This document shows, piece after piece, positions 1 through 9,345 of a stretch of DNA of 64,000 nt. Position 1 is the first letter of the stretch; each line of letters opens with the position of its first letter. Location: NCBI GenBank assembly GCA_963682025.1, contig OY821517.1, positions 93,803,946-93,867,945 of the forward strand. Direction: 5' to 3'. The notes beneath the pieces are model-generated. The model was not told where the DNA came from and did no database searches. It saw only the letters and a program-made list of their open reading frames with translations. Origin of the DNA: Cordilura impudica (taxonomy: Eukaryota; Arthropoda; Insecta; Diptera; Scathophagidae). Both the position numbers and the translations under genes were made by a program.

Positions 1-555
1 CTAAATCAAAATCTATCTTATCAATTTGATTGCAAATTTACAATTGACGAAGACGCTTCGATAATTGGAAAGTAATAAGCACAATTCAACCAATCATTAA
101 CAAGTTTTTTTTTTGACGATAGTATTAAAAATATACTGGTAAAAATTCTAAAAAAAAATTATTTTAAATAAGGCGTTTAGATTGTCTTAAAGCAAAGGAA
201 AAAAAAGTTGCATTATATACATACATAAGTTAAGATGTGGTGCATTGAATCACAATAATTTAAATAATTTAATAATAATCCACATAGTTAAAGGCTGCAG
301 CCAAATATGCCACCTCTTTGACCTCTTTTATTTTGAATTTTTAATAAAAGTTGCAATTAATCTAAAATGAATAATTGAATATATTGCTTCAATCGTAATT
401 TAGCAATATGTTTTATATTCCTGTTGACTTTATTTATTTTGTTTTTAGATTTTCTTTATTTATTATGGCTAAGCTTCAGGTGGTAAACAATTTAAAAATG
501 TTTCCAGTTTTTGCTTTATACGAGTATGTACTTATACTTTGGGTAGATTTTTATA
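1..555. other. AT-rich stretch without a recognised gene
   Basis: This stretch is AT-rich with homopolymer runs. A 72-codon open frame at 408-626 runs into a HINE-like repeat fragment and has a low-complexity hydrophobic product, so it is not supported as a gene. No other structure was recognised. Confidence 0.6.
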
Positions 556-559
556 TACG

Positions 560-665
560 CTATACCACTCTGTGGTCGGGGTATTATGAGTTTGGGATGA
601 TTTTTGTAACTGCCAAAAATATCTGACCCAGACCCACATTTTATTATACCGTTCGACATAGAATA
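560..665 (+). repeat. HINE-like repeat, diverged 5' fragment
   Basis: The piece keeps the order of the family's 5' end: the CCACTCTGTGG palindrome, a GGGTAT box, a TTTGTAACTGCCAAAAATAT block, then GACCCAGACCCA and a TTATTATACCG block. The match ends before the CCGT microsatellite. Many differences from the complete copies suggest an old fragment. Confidence 0.7.
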
Positions 666-1025
666 ACACTGGTCTACAAATTAAAAAAAATATCACTGCG
701 GAAACAAAGCATGTTTTTAACTAATCTGGGTGCGCTGAATTTGAATCCGGCATAAAACTAGGGCTATCACGTCTTGTTCATTTTTTTATCGCTTGCTGGC
801 CACACTGCAAAACAGTTATTACTGACACTACCATTTCACAATTATTAATTTGACAGAAGCCCACATTCATTCTAAATCTTCATAATATTAGCGTTTAAGC
901 ATGTGTGCATCAGTGTGTTTTTGATACAAGCTATTTTTGCTGTGTGTGTGGTGAATATTTGGTTGGAAAAAAAGGATATGCAATATCAGAATCATTAAAA
1001 TATGCATATCTATGATATTAATATG

Positions 1026-2125
1026 CTAGGCGATTTCTTGTGGCCGATGTTTTGTTCTACCGTTTTATCCCGATTTTGACCAAACGTATATTATTTGAAA
1101 GGTATTTCTTTTTGGCCGTTTTGCAGATTTGCAGATTTCTAAATTTTTTCTTTATTTTGAGTAAATTGCATTTAAAATTGTATTTATTAAATTTGTTAAT
1201 GTGGTTGTAATAAAAATGAGTTCCTTTTTTGTGTTGATTTGCAAGTTGGCTATAATTGATAAGCATACCTTTAGGGTCTTTATACCCTATACCATACCTA
1301 TATGTGGTTTGGGTATAATGACTTTGTGCTGCTGTTTGTAACAACCAAAATATTTGACCTAGACCCATCTTTAATTACACCGATCGAATCAGAATCACTT
1401 TCTGAGTTGATTTAACAATGTCCGTCCGTCCGTCCGTCCGTCTGTGTGTCCATGTAAAGCTTGTAATCAAACTGCAGGTCGCAAATATGAATGTATTTTG
1501 ATGAAATTTGGTATATGAGCTTCTATCGGCCATGGGATGAACGTTATTGAAATTGGTGGGAATCGGTCCATGTTCAGACCTAGCCCCCATACAAATTACC
1601 CATATGAAATCGACATAAATTGCCATAAGATCCAAATTGTAGATTTTACTCAAATTGTGTTTGTATGCGTTCATTACAACCTCTAATGAGTAGTCCCAAA
1701 TTGATCCCTTTGACCCCGTATAGAGCTGCTTCCCGATCTTCAGTTAAATCAATTAAAAAACAAAAATATTGCACTGATTCTTCTCAAATTTTGTTTGTAC
1801 ATATTTCTGCAAAATACAAGAGACTTTACCAAACATGATCAGGATCGGTCCATTTTTGGACCTAGTCCCTTTATAGATATAGCATCCGATATGAACTCTT
1901 TCATATCTGCAGCCAAAAAAATTAATAAAAATCCCACTCAAATTTGGTTTTTGCTTATTTTCAATGTCCAGTTAGTTGGGCCTAAGAGATAGGGTTTCTA
2001 AACGCATGGTATAGGGTATCGTATAGTCGGTCTAGACCGACTATAATTTTCTTACTTGTTTTTTAGTGAAAAAATAAAATTTCCTAGAATTTGCACTCGA
2101 ATTTCGAGGACTGGAATATGTTAGT
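1026..2125 (+). mobile_element. CTAG-type Helitron-like repeat, split by a HINE-like insertion
   Basis: The outer parts, 1026-1279 and 2061-2125, match the uninterrupted copy at 57831-58185 block by block: TTTTGTTCTACCG, ATCCCGATTTTGACC, the TTGGCTATAATTGAT block and the 3' CGAATTTCGAGG block. The 3' end has a short palindrome (CTCGAATTTCGAG), then about 14 bases and TTAG followed by T, a one-base variant of the CTAG seen in the other copies. A 3' palindrome followed by CTAG and T is the signature of canonical Helitrons. No coding capacity is visible, so it would be non-autonomous. The 5' boundary is approximate. Confidence 0.6.
1280..2060 (+). mobile_element. HINE-like element R1, complete (young form)
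   Basis: This is a complete copy of about 780 bp. It begins TATACCCTATACC, carries a (CCGT)n tract near 1417-1440, and ends with GGTATAGGGTAT, then the hairpin AGTCGGTCTAGACCGACT at 2025-2042 and CTTACTTGTT. The first 13 bases and the GGTATAGGGTAT block are inverted copies of each other. This plan fits non-autonomous Helentrons (DINE-1/INE-1 type). It has the 19 bp deletion that marks the younger form, shared with R6 and R8. It sits inside a CTAG-type repeat. Open frames of about 60 codons on both strands recur in other copies only because the DNA is repeated. Confidence 0.8.
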
Positions 2126-2319
2126 TTACATTATTTTGGTTTTGCTTTCAGTAATTTGGACAAACCATGGTCACCGACAATAGTTGCTGAACTGTTTTAT
2201 ACAAGTGGTCAATTGGCAAGAAGATCTATTTCGATTTTTCAATTCCAGTACTTTGGAGAGAGTCAAGTAACCACCAAACCGATTGTTATTTCTGTTTAAC
2301 AAAAGTTGGTGGACTCAAT

Positions 2320-2545
2320 ATGAAAAATCGAAAAAATATTACTAACGCGAATGTCCCATCGGTTTCCAAACCAGTGCAACGTCCACCAAATGATCCGTTA
2401 CCAGTCATTCCCACTGCTACGAGCAGTAAGTCCGAAACATCTTTCCCCAGCAGTGGTAGTTTGTATGAGGCTCATGATGAACGCCATTTAGTGACTCAAG
2501 CTGAGCTGAATGATCTAATTCGGGATTTACATTTAACGAAGCAAG
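2320..2545 (+). pseudogene. N-terminal fragment of an unclassified transposon-associated protein
   Basis: The frame opening at 2320 runs for 152 codons, but only its first ~75 residues come from this gene. They contain a Ser/Pro-rich leader and the block AELNDLIRDLHLTKQ. From memory, this block opens a protein repeated in many invertebrate genomes and usually left uncharacterised. The reading then passes without a stop into LINE A at about 2546, giving an accidental chimera. A fragment from the middle of the same family lies at 11.7-12.3 kb. Function is unknown, and the family match is recalled rather than searched. Confidence 0.5.
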
Positions 2546-3098
2546 ACAATATTGTTAGCTATGTCTATGGGTTAAGGAAATTTGATCACACATCATCCTT
2601 CTCCAAAAGCCTGTACGGAGTATCGTTCGTAAACCTACTGAAGAGAAGAGTACTCATATTTTTACACAAACTAATATACTCTGGAACGCCACAGTATCTA
2701 TATAACCATTTACGATTTGCCAGATCAAATAGGGGAAAAAAGTTAATTATTCCCAATCATAGATGTCTAGTATCATAATGCTACTTTTTTATAAATGCTG
2801 TTCGTCTTCGGAATAGCCTCCCACCCTACCTTCAACCTACGAGCAATGCAGTGCAGTTTAAAAATTTGATTTTTTCTTTAATTTAACTTTTGTTTTCAAT
2901 TTTTAATCTTCAATTATATATATATGTATATAAATTTTATCTCCTTCTTTTTTGTTTTTATATTTAATTTTTCTTTTTTTGATAATATTATACTTATTAA
3001 CCAATTCAAAATCCTTATAAATATATAATCCTGCACTATAATTATAAGACTTAGTCTTGTTGTGCAGGAAGTAAATAAATAAATAAATAAATAAATAT
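2546..3098 (+). mobile_element. LINE copy A, 5'-truncated 3' end
   Basis: The sequence starts abruptly inside the C-terminal part of a LINE ORF2. The encoded blocks NIVSYVYGLRKF, GVSFVNLLKRRVLIFLHK and ARSNRGKKLIIPNHRCLVS align with copies B (5.3-6.1 kb) and C (19.5-20.3 kb). A stop follows CLVS at about 2776, where the other copies continue into EWQF. The copy ends with the family's 3' signature, a TAAGACTTAGTCTTGTTGTGCAGG box followed by (AAAT)n. 5' truncation and a simple-repeat tail are typical of target-primed reverse transcription. Confidence 0.8.
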
Positions 3099-3109
3099 AC
3101 TTTTTTATC

Positions 3110-3350
3110 ATTGCATTCTTGAACAAATTTCTTTATCATACTTGTTCTAGCTTCTAAATCCATCTAGATATTGCTTTCTTTCATCCTGTTTTGACATTTT
3201 CCTTATATTTTTCTTTTTCGTTATCGATTCATTTAAGTTTTGATAGCAATTTTTCAATCTCTTTAACAAAGTTTTTAGTATTTATTTTCAAATGTGCACA
3301 AATTGGTAAATGATTAGACCAGGTTTTATCTTATACAGAAAATTTCTTAA
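3110..3350 (-). pseudogene. Old minus-strand LINE: C-terminal end of its endonuclease
   Basis: Read on the minus strand, the segment gives NHLPICAHLKI, matching the SDHLPI block that ends LINE endonuclease (exonuclease/endonuclease/phosphatase) domains, followed by a Lys/Glu-rich linker. The preceding half of the same domain lies on the minus strand at 6345-6610, just beyond LINE copy B. Copy B therefore appears to have split this older element. Stops and frame changes are present, and reading the two halves as one domain is an inference. Confidence 0.5.
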
Positions 3351-3353
3351 TAT

Positions 3354-3563
3354 TTGGAAATACTTCTTGTAATACACCTTAAGAAACGAAAATTATTGCA
3401 CTCAGCCTATTCATTTCGGGGACTTGTTTACATCAAACGAATGCATACGGATGAGCCAATTTGTATTGAAAGCTTAGATGCCCTAAATCATTTATTTCGC
3501 CTGGATGAAGGATCTAATTCTCAGCATGATGATTATATATTCTCCAACAGTGTTTCTTCTTAA
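3354..3563 (+). pseudogene. LINE copy B ORF1, C-terminal fragment
   Basis: The frame contains RGLVYIKRMHTDEPICIESLD and ends DDYIFSNSVSS. The pattern of a gly-aromatic-aromatic-ile-arg strand followed by 'pI.I.s.ddL' resembles the C-terminal nucleic-acid-binding domain of LINE ORF1 proteins. Its place about 150 bases before ORF2 fits. The N-terminal coiled coil is missing because the copy is 5'-truncated, and the first ~10 residues probably come from flanking DNA. Function in the family is RNA binding and chaperoning during retrotransposition. The assignment is moderate because the domain is short. Confidence 0.5.
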
Positions 3564-3716
3564 CTTGCTATTTTTACACTGTTTTTATTCTTTTTATTTC
3601 GTAATTATAAACATATTTAAACAAACTTATATTTTTATCTTATTTAAATTTGTACACAACAACTTTTTTTAAAATATCATACCTTTATTTTTGGACTAGT
3701 TTTATTTTATATCGCG

Positions 3717-4260
3717 TTGCTTTTAGTTCAGTATTTGAATTTTATTTTAATGAACATTGTTGGTAACATAAGTGGAAATTCTAAAGATGTGACGTTTAAT
3801 ATGGTAAAAATCTTGGCGAAACAAAAGAAAGGAGTACAAATCTGCCACATAAATGCACAAAGTTTAATGTGCAAAATTGATGATTTCAGATTCGTTTTCG
3901 AAAAATCAAATATTGATGTAGTGTGTGTTTCTGAAACATGGCTCGATGAATCTATTCCGGATAGCCTCATTTGCTTAGATGGTTATAAAGTATTTCGGTT
4001 TAATAGAAGTGGAAGAGGAGGAGGTGGTGTGGCAATATACGTCAAATATACTATTACATATAGTTTTCGTTGCAAGGCGGAAGAAAATGACAGAAGTATA
4101 TTTTTGTTGAAATCTCATCATCTGGAAGAAAAATGCTGATTGGTTGTGCTTACCGACCCAAACGTGATGTACCTTTTGCCGATTTTATGAACAAAATGGA
4201 AATCTTAACCATGCCTTACAATAATATAGCAATTTTGGGAGATTTCAATTCGAATCTACT
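3717..4260 (+). pseudogene. LINE copy B ORF2, endonuclease domain, frameshifted
   Basis: The frame gives VQICHINAQSL, then VCVSETWLDESI and a glycine-rich GRGGGGVAIYVK. These are the first blocks of a LINE apurinic-type endonuclease, where the Glu of SETWL is a metal ligand. It stops at 4139. The continuation GCVYRPKRD followed by ILGDFNSN, which carries the Asp/Asn pair, is in another frame from about 4135. At least one frameshift and a stop near 4265 therefore inactivate it. The start region (MVKILAKQKKG before HINAQSL) matches the start of copy D's ORF2 at 9870 on the minus strand. Confidence 0.8.
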
Positions 4261-4269
4261 AAAATAATC

Positions 4270-5222
4270 GTCGTTTAAAGATAGTATGCAGTAGGACTTA
4301 CACGAACGAATATTACAACACCAACACACTTTACTACGTCCAGCAGTACATTGATTGATCTAATATTTGTCGCTAATCCATCGAAAGTCCTGCTGTATGA
4401 TCAAATCTCTGCTTCCAGTTTTTCTAAACATGATTTGGTTTTTCTAGCCTAGGATTTCCAGCTTCACCAAGAAGATAAAATTTTTTTCTCCTATCGTGAT
4501 TACAAGAATCTGAACTATAGTTTGTTGTATGAAAATTTCAACTTATTCACTTGGAACCAAATATACCAAATGACTTCTTTTGATGACCAGTTGGAGTTTT
4601 TAGAACATAATATCTTAAGCCTCTTTGATGATACAGTTACGTTAAAAAAGAAAAAAGTTAACACAAAGAGTAAACCATGGTTTTCAACTGATATCCAGCA
4701 ATCAATACAATGCAGAGATTTTGCTTATTCCCGGTGGAAACGTTTCAAAACGAATGAATTGAAACTCGATTTTCGCACTGCTAGAAGCGAGGCTAATTCT
4801 AAAATAAGAATGGCTAAAACTAATTACTATTCCGAACGATTTTCATCCGCCATTGACTCCAAGGATACATGGAAAACCATTCGAAATATTGGTGTTGGCA
4901 AAAATAATAAAAATGAAAGCTGCCCAATTGATGCAAACGAACTTAATAGCATTTTCACTTATCTTCCGACGACAATAGTGAACAGTACAGATTCGAACAA
5001 CAATATTATGAATAATAGCCCCTCTTTTGAACAAACTGCATTCGAGTTTTCTTGTGTTAGTCAGTTTGATGTATTATCCAGTTTTTCATTAATAAAATCA
5101 AACGCCGTGGGTTTCGATAACTTACATCCCAAGTTTATCAAGATCATTTTGCCATTAATATTGCCTTATATAACACACCTATTTAACACCATTATTACAT
5201 CAAGTTCTTTCCCTCAAGACCT
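4270..5222 (+). pseudogene. LINE copy B ORF2, linker and RT fingers
   Basis: The longest frame (4522-5226) encodes the linker with FSTDIQQSIQCRDFAYSRWKR and TWKTIRNIGVGK. These blocks are also found in copy C (18.5-18.7 kb), and TWQAICEVGIGK in copy D. It then encodes the first RT block, SLIKSNAVGFDNLHPKFIK, where the 'A.G.D' pattern marks RT motif 1. The frame ends at FPQDL, exactly where other copies continue into the 'W..A.i.P..K' block, because an internal deletion joins it to the GVSQGSILGP block. The upstream part (4270-4520) holds stops. Confidence 0.8.
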
Positions 5223-6137
5223 GTAACACTCACGAGAGGAGTATCTCAAGGATCGATTCTGGGTCCACCTCTTTTTTCCGTCTATGCCAATGATTTGCAA
5301 TAACAACTATCTCACTGCAAAATACATATGTATGCGCACGACGTTCAGCTGTATCTGAGTAGTCCAGTAAGCTCCATAGAAGAAAATGTCGAAAAGCTTA
5401 ACTATGACCTTAATAAAATACATTTTTGGGCCACTGCAAATGGACTTTATCTCAACCCGCATAAATCAAAATGTTTGATTATTCATAAAAAAACTTTTCA
5501 GCCTGTTCTTGAACATGATATACTAATAAACCATCAGAAAATCGAGATTGCAAAAAAGGTAAAAAATCTTGGCATAGTTTTCAATAACAACTTGACTTGG
5601 TCAAGCCACGTAGATACACTTGTGGTTCAAACGTATATAAAGCTAAGACCGCTTTGGGTAACTCAGTATTTTACGCCGTTAAGAGTAAGACATCTTCTTG
5701 CAAAGGCATACTTAATTCCTGGTCTACTTTATGGCTGTGAACTTTTTGGCAACTGCGACTACGCCAGCAAGGAAAAACTAAATGTTTTGTACAACAATAT
5801 TGTTAGATATGTTTATGGACTGAAGAAACGTTATAGCGTTTCGACTTTCTCAAAAAGTCTTTGTGGAGTCTCATTCGATAACCTTATTAATATAAGGGTT
5901 TTAATGTTTTTGCACAAAATTATTTACACTGAGAAACCCCTATATCTTTATGATCAAATACAGTTTGCTAGATCCAGAAGGGGCAAAAAACTTATTATCT
6001 CTATGCGTCGATGCCTTGTGTCAGAATGGCAATTTTTCATAAACGCCACACGTCTTTGGAATGCAATTCCACACAACCAACAATTAGTTAGCAACGCGAT
6101 ACATTTTAAGAAATTTTTGTTTAGTTACTTTGTTTAA
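5223..6137 (+). pseudogene. LINE copy B ORF2, RT palm end, thumb and C-terminal region
   Basis: After the deletion the sequence resumes with RGVSQGSILGP and VYANDLQ, RT motifs before the catalytic site, followed by stops. The frame 5328-6137 starts at the catalytic box, which reads MYAHDVQLYLSS instead of the usual YADD, so one catalytic Asp is replaced by His. It continues through WATANGLYLNPHKSK, LGIVFNNNLTWSSH, LRPLWVTQYFTPLRVR and the C-terminal LVSEWQFFINATRLWNAIPH. The 269-codon frame is open but cannot encode an active polymerase. It is the best reference in the window for this family's C-terminus. Confidence 0.85.
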
Positions 6138-6344
6138 ATATATTTAATTTTCATTTCTTTAAATTCATGAATTTTAATAATTTCTTGTATTTATTTTACT
6201 TTATTTTAAATAAGTTATAAATTTTTTTTTTTTATTATATTTTAATTTTGTTGCGAATTTTTGAACGATAAAAATCTTGTACTTTAATTATAAGACATGT
6301 CTTGTTGTACAGGAAATTAATAAAGAAATAATAATAATAATAAT

Positions 6345-6612
6345 ATCATCCACTGATTCTCCTTCAACTTATAAACGTAAATTCAACATCCTCATCCCCT
6401 TTGTGCTACCGTTTTGCTATTACTGAACCATGGTCCTTACAGAATTCCATAAACTTTTTACCCTTATTATTTATAGTGTTATCCTGAGATTTTCTTCTGC
6501 TCAAATAAACTGGACACCAACTTTGAACGACTTTATCTATCGTTTGCTGCATTTCACCAATCCTTATATTAAGATCGCCACCAATTTCAATTAAATAATT
6601 TTTTTTAACAGT
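6345..6612 (-). pseudogene. Old minus-strand LINE: endonuclease, central part
   Basis: On the minus strand the segment reads EIGGDLNIRIGEMQQ, then SRRKSQDNTINNKGKKFMEFC and EDVEFTFIS. This order matches the middle of LINE endonucleases: GGDfNaRIGe, then S.D...N..G..l..f, then GefTf.s. The frame is interrupted by stops (for example before HKGDEDVEF). The domain's end (NHLPI) lies at 3110-3350, on the far side of copy B. The Asn in GDLN belongs to a known catalytic block. It is not from the same LINE family as copies A-E. Confidence 0.6.
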
Positions 6613-6689
6613 TTTAACAGTTTTTTATTTTAATTAGTTTTTTGACATCAGCTTAGTGTGAATATTATAATAATTTAAATCTAAACAAG

Positions 6690-7270
6690 ATATCATGCCT
6701 CCATACGAATTATTTGAAAAATTTACTTTCTATCTTAAGCTTAACATTCCGTACACATACACGATGATTTTTGCTGAGAAAAGAATATCTCTCTTCACTT
6801 GCATCATTACTTTCTTATCTTGTAATCTTTCACTGCCCAAATCGTTCTCTATAGTTACTGTTGTGCCTTTTAGGTTTCCTGTGTAATTCAGAATCTCCTC
6901 TAACATCCTTTAAGATTATAATTCGACAATAACACTTATTTTTCCATTCTTCTCATACAGTTTACGAATATTTTCGATTTCAATCGTAGTAGTAATTTTA
7001 AAATTTTTCTAAATTAATAGGTCCGCAGCTTCATAGTACATGCCACAATAGTAGCACGATCTTTATACCCTTTTTCTTCTAGAACCCGTTCTTTTCCTTT
7101 CAAAATTTGGTTTTCTTTTATAATTTCATCAACTTTTATTCTAGACGATTGTTTTAATTTGTTCTAATTTCGTCAAAATCTTCTTTTGTGGGTAAATTTT
7201 CAAGCTTATCATCTAGTGTCATTGCCATAGATCCCTGCTTCATCTCGAACAGAACCTTAACGTTCATAAA
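6690..7270 (-). pseudogene. Old minus-strand LINE: ORF1-like remnant
   Basis: On the minus strand the segment gives MKQGSMAMTLDDKLENLPTK and a long Lys/Glu-rich stretch, then IENDLGSERLQDKKVMMQVKRD. A coiled coil followed by a basic RNA-binding block is the plan of L1-like ORF1 proteins. It lies just upstream, in minus-strand sense, of the endonuclease fragment. Many stops show long decay. The assignment rests mainly on order and composition. A 63-codon plus-strand frame at 6695-6886 is taken to be a shadow. Confidence 0.35.
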
Positions 7271-7299
7271 TCGCAAGGTTTGAATCAATTTTGGTCAAG

Positions 7300-7900
7300 G
7301 TTTGATCACATTTCACCTTACTCAAAGCAAATTTAAGGTGTCAATATTGATGACATATTAAAAATAAGATGTCAAATTTTTCTACACAAAATAATTTTAA
7401 CCAGCAACCAGAATATATATATAACCGATTGCATTTTAGGAGGCTTCGAAGAAATAAAAATTTAATTCAATTTCGGCACCATACTTTGGTATCTGAATGA
7501 CAGTTTTTCATACATGCAGCACGTCTTTGGAATGGTTTACCTTCTACAGTTAAAGGAATCAGCAACGGTTCATTTTTCACATATGAAAAAAAAAAATTAG
7601 TACAATACATTTAGAAAATTTGTATTTTTTTACAATACACATATACTAACTTGCTGTTAACAAATATATATTGAAAATTTTTACTATACACTTTTCATTT
7701 GCTTTTTAAATTCAATATGCCATTTATAAATATGTATTATTTATATATAAATCAATACTGTTTTTTAATATTTAATATTGTTACAGTAATTTAAAATTGT
7801 ATTGTAAATCAAACTCCAACTAACATATTTAAATCTGTTCTGTTTTTAAGATTTTATGTCTTGTTGGACAGAATAACAAAATTAAATAAATAAATAAACC
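7300..7900 (+). mobile_element. LINE copy E, decayed 3' end
   Basis: The plus strand gives GVNIDDILKIRCQIFLHK, RLRRNKN and LVSE, then a stop and QFFIHAARLWNGLPS. These are the C-terminal blocks of the same LINE family as copies A, B and C. The 3' end carries TTATGTCTTGTTGGACAG and (AAAT)n up to about 7899. It directly abuts copy D, which runs on the other strand, so the two families of C-terminal blocks meet head to head here. Frameshifts and stops make it non-coding. Confidence 0.7.
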
Positions 7901-7904
7901 ACAC

Positions 7905-8146
7905 AGTAAAACGGGCATCAGATAAGTTTTGGCAAGAAGGATTCTTATTTTTATGGATGTAAAATACTGGGTTGGCCAAAATGTTCTAGTCATAGAGAAA
8001 GTACGACCACAATCGTAGTTAATGTGGTCCGAGCACGTCAGAATGTCAACAAAAATTATACCTAGATTCTCAGCAGTTTTTACTATTTCAATTATCTGAA
8101 TATTTACATATATATAAGGTAAAATATTTAGTTTGGCAAGTCGCAA
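7905..8146 (-). pseudogene. LINE copy D ORF2, post-palm region
   Basis: The minus-strand frame reads TAENLGIIFVDILTCSDHINYD, then WPTQYFTSIKIRILLAKTYLMPVLLCG. This parallels LGIVFNNNLTWSSH and TQYFTPLRVRHLLAKAYLIPGLLYG of copy B. The frame continues past about 7905 into copy E sequence and is not meaningful there. The preceding segment with the catalytic box is degraded. Confidence 0.7.
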
Positions 8147-8149
8147 TGC

Positions 8150-8700
8150 ATTAAGATTTTTTCGGATTTATCTCTAAACCATGTATAAATACGATGGAGT
8201 TGCTGGTTGATAGAGATAATGCACTGGTCGATTGGGGCAATAATACTACCGGTATAAAGTTAGATTATTAAAATGCCCTGAAGGCCATTTGAGTAGAGTG
8301 ATTATTTCCCCAAAAATGGACCCCTGAGGTACATTCTTTGCTACAGGCAATACCTTTGATTTTTGGATTCTAGTCAACACGAGCATGTTGACAATAACTG
8401 AAGAAAATTAAAAAAATGTTTAAGTTTGTAACAAACAATGTTATGCCCCACAGTGTCAAATGTTTTTCAATGATCTAAAAGTATTAAAAATGTAGTTTTG
8501 CCATCATCAACTTTCTCCCTAATAATCTCCTTTGTGATATCAACTAAGGCTATTATGCCTTAGCAAGTTATTGTCGTGAAGAAAACGAGTCATTTGGATA
8601 TGCATATTACGTTCGAATACTTTAGAGATAAATTGAGGAATAGCCATTGGTCTATAATCAGAACCAGCTTTGGGTATTGGCAATTCAATTCCAATTCGAT
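8150..8700 (-). pseudogene. LINE copy D ORF2, RT palm with frameshifts
   Basis: Read leftwards in shifting frames, the segment shows PKAGSDYRPMAIPQFISKVFER (the 'dyRPi....skv.E' RT block), then LLDH followed by a broken 'KAFDTVDH' block, and NVPQGSIFG, the 'GvPQGSiLGP' block. The order and spacing match the intact palm of LINE RTs. The YADD catalytic box was not recovered. Stops separate the blocks, so the polymerase is dead. Confidence 0.7.
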
Positions 8701-8945
8701 GGAAAGTAGCTTGAAGTTAATAGTTTGTTAAAGAAAAACGTTATAATTGGAAGTAGCTGAGGTAAAATAATCTTAAGAACCATAGGTTTAATCCCGTCCA
8801 CTCCTATAGAGTTCGATTTTGTAGACAATAAACTAGAAAAAGCGTCACATTGTTCTACGGCGGCAAAAGAAAAAAAAAGATTGTGAATTGTTATCCGAAT
8901 GATAATTGATATAATTATCTTTAGCTTCTTGAACAATAAGAACAC
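8685..8945 (-). pseudogene. LINE copy D ORF2, RT fingers
   Basis: The minus-strand frame holds AAVEQCDAFSSLLSTKSNSIGVDGIKPMVLKIILPQLLPIITFFFNKLLTSSYFPSNW in order; the 'sNSiGvDGi' block is RT motif 1. It parallels SNAVGFDNLHPKFIKIILP of copy B. This segment lies in the right-hand part of the first unit of a tandem duplication, so a second partial copy of the same code lies at 9032-9200. Confidence 0.7.
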
Positions 8946-9345
8946 TTAAAAACTTTGTAACGATTGTATCGGCATCGATCGAACATGGTTCTCGATTCGT
9001 AGATTTACCGATACCAACTTCGCGTATTGATGGGAAGTAGCTTAAAGTTTATATTTTGTTAAAGAAAAATGTTATAATTGGAAGTAGCTGAAATTCTTTA
9101 GAAACTTAGGCTTTATCCCGCCCGCTCCTATAGAGTTCGATTTTATAGACAATGAACTAGAAAAAACTTCACATTGGTCTACTGCAGCAAAAGAAAAAAA
9201 AAGATTCAGAATTGTTATCCGAATGATAATTGATATAATAAATTTCATCTGCTTGAAAACTTAAAAACTTTGTGTTGATTGTATTGACATCAATCGAACA
9301 TAGTTCTCGATTCCTAGATTTTCCGATACCAACTTCGCATATCGC
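8700..9345 (-). repeat. Tandem duplication of about 330 bp inside LINE copy D
   Basis: Unit 1 (8700-9031) and unit 2 (9032-9345) repeat the same order of blocks: GGAAGTAGCTT, TTGTTAAAGAAAAA, CCTATAGAGTTCGATTTT, a run of A with AAGATT, TTATCCGAATGATAATTGAT, and CGATACCAACTTCGC. The units differ by many substitutions and small indels. The duplication therefore is not recent, or it arose by recombination between two related copies. Confidence 0.75.

Larger units (their letters stand above)
3360..6345 (+). mobile_element. LINE copy B, 5'-truncated and internally deleted
   Basis: Gene order is that of a CR1/jockey-type non-LTR retrotransposon: end of ORF1 (3354-3563), endonuclease (from 3717), linker and RT (4.5-5.2 kb), RT thumb and C-terminal region (5.3-6.1 kb), AT-rich 3' UTR, a TTATAAGACATGTCTTGTTGTACAGG-like box and an (AAT)n tail at about 6325-6345. 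A deletion near 5223 removed the middle of the RT. Both ends abut minus-strand LINE sequence, so this copy lies inside an older element. It is the longest member of its family in the window. Confidence 0.8.

Noticed and set aside
1417..1440. Short regular CCGT tracts in many copies, considered as CRISPR or other arrays
   Set aside because: They are simple microsatellites at a fixed place within a transposon family; there are no spacers of unique sequence, and the DNA is eukaryotic.
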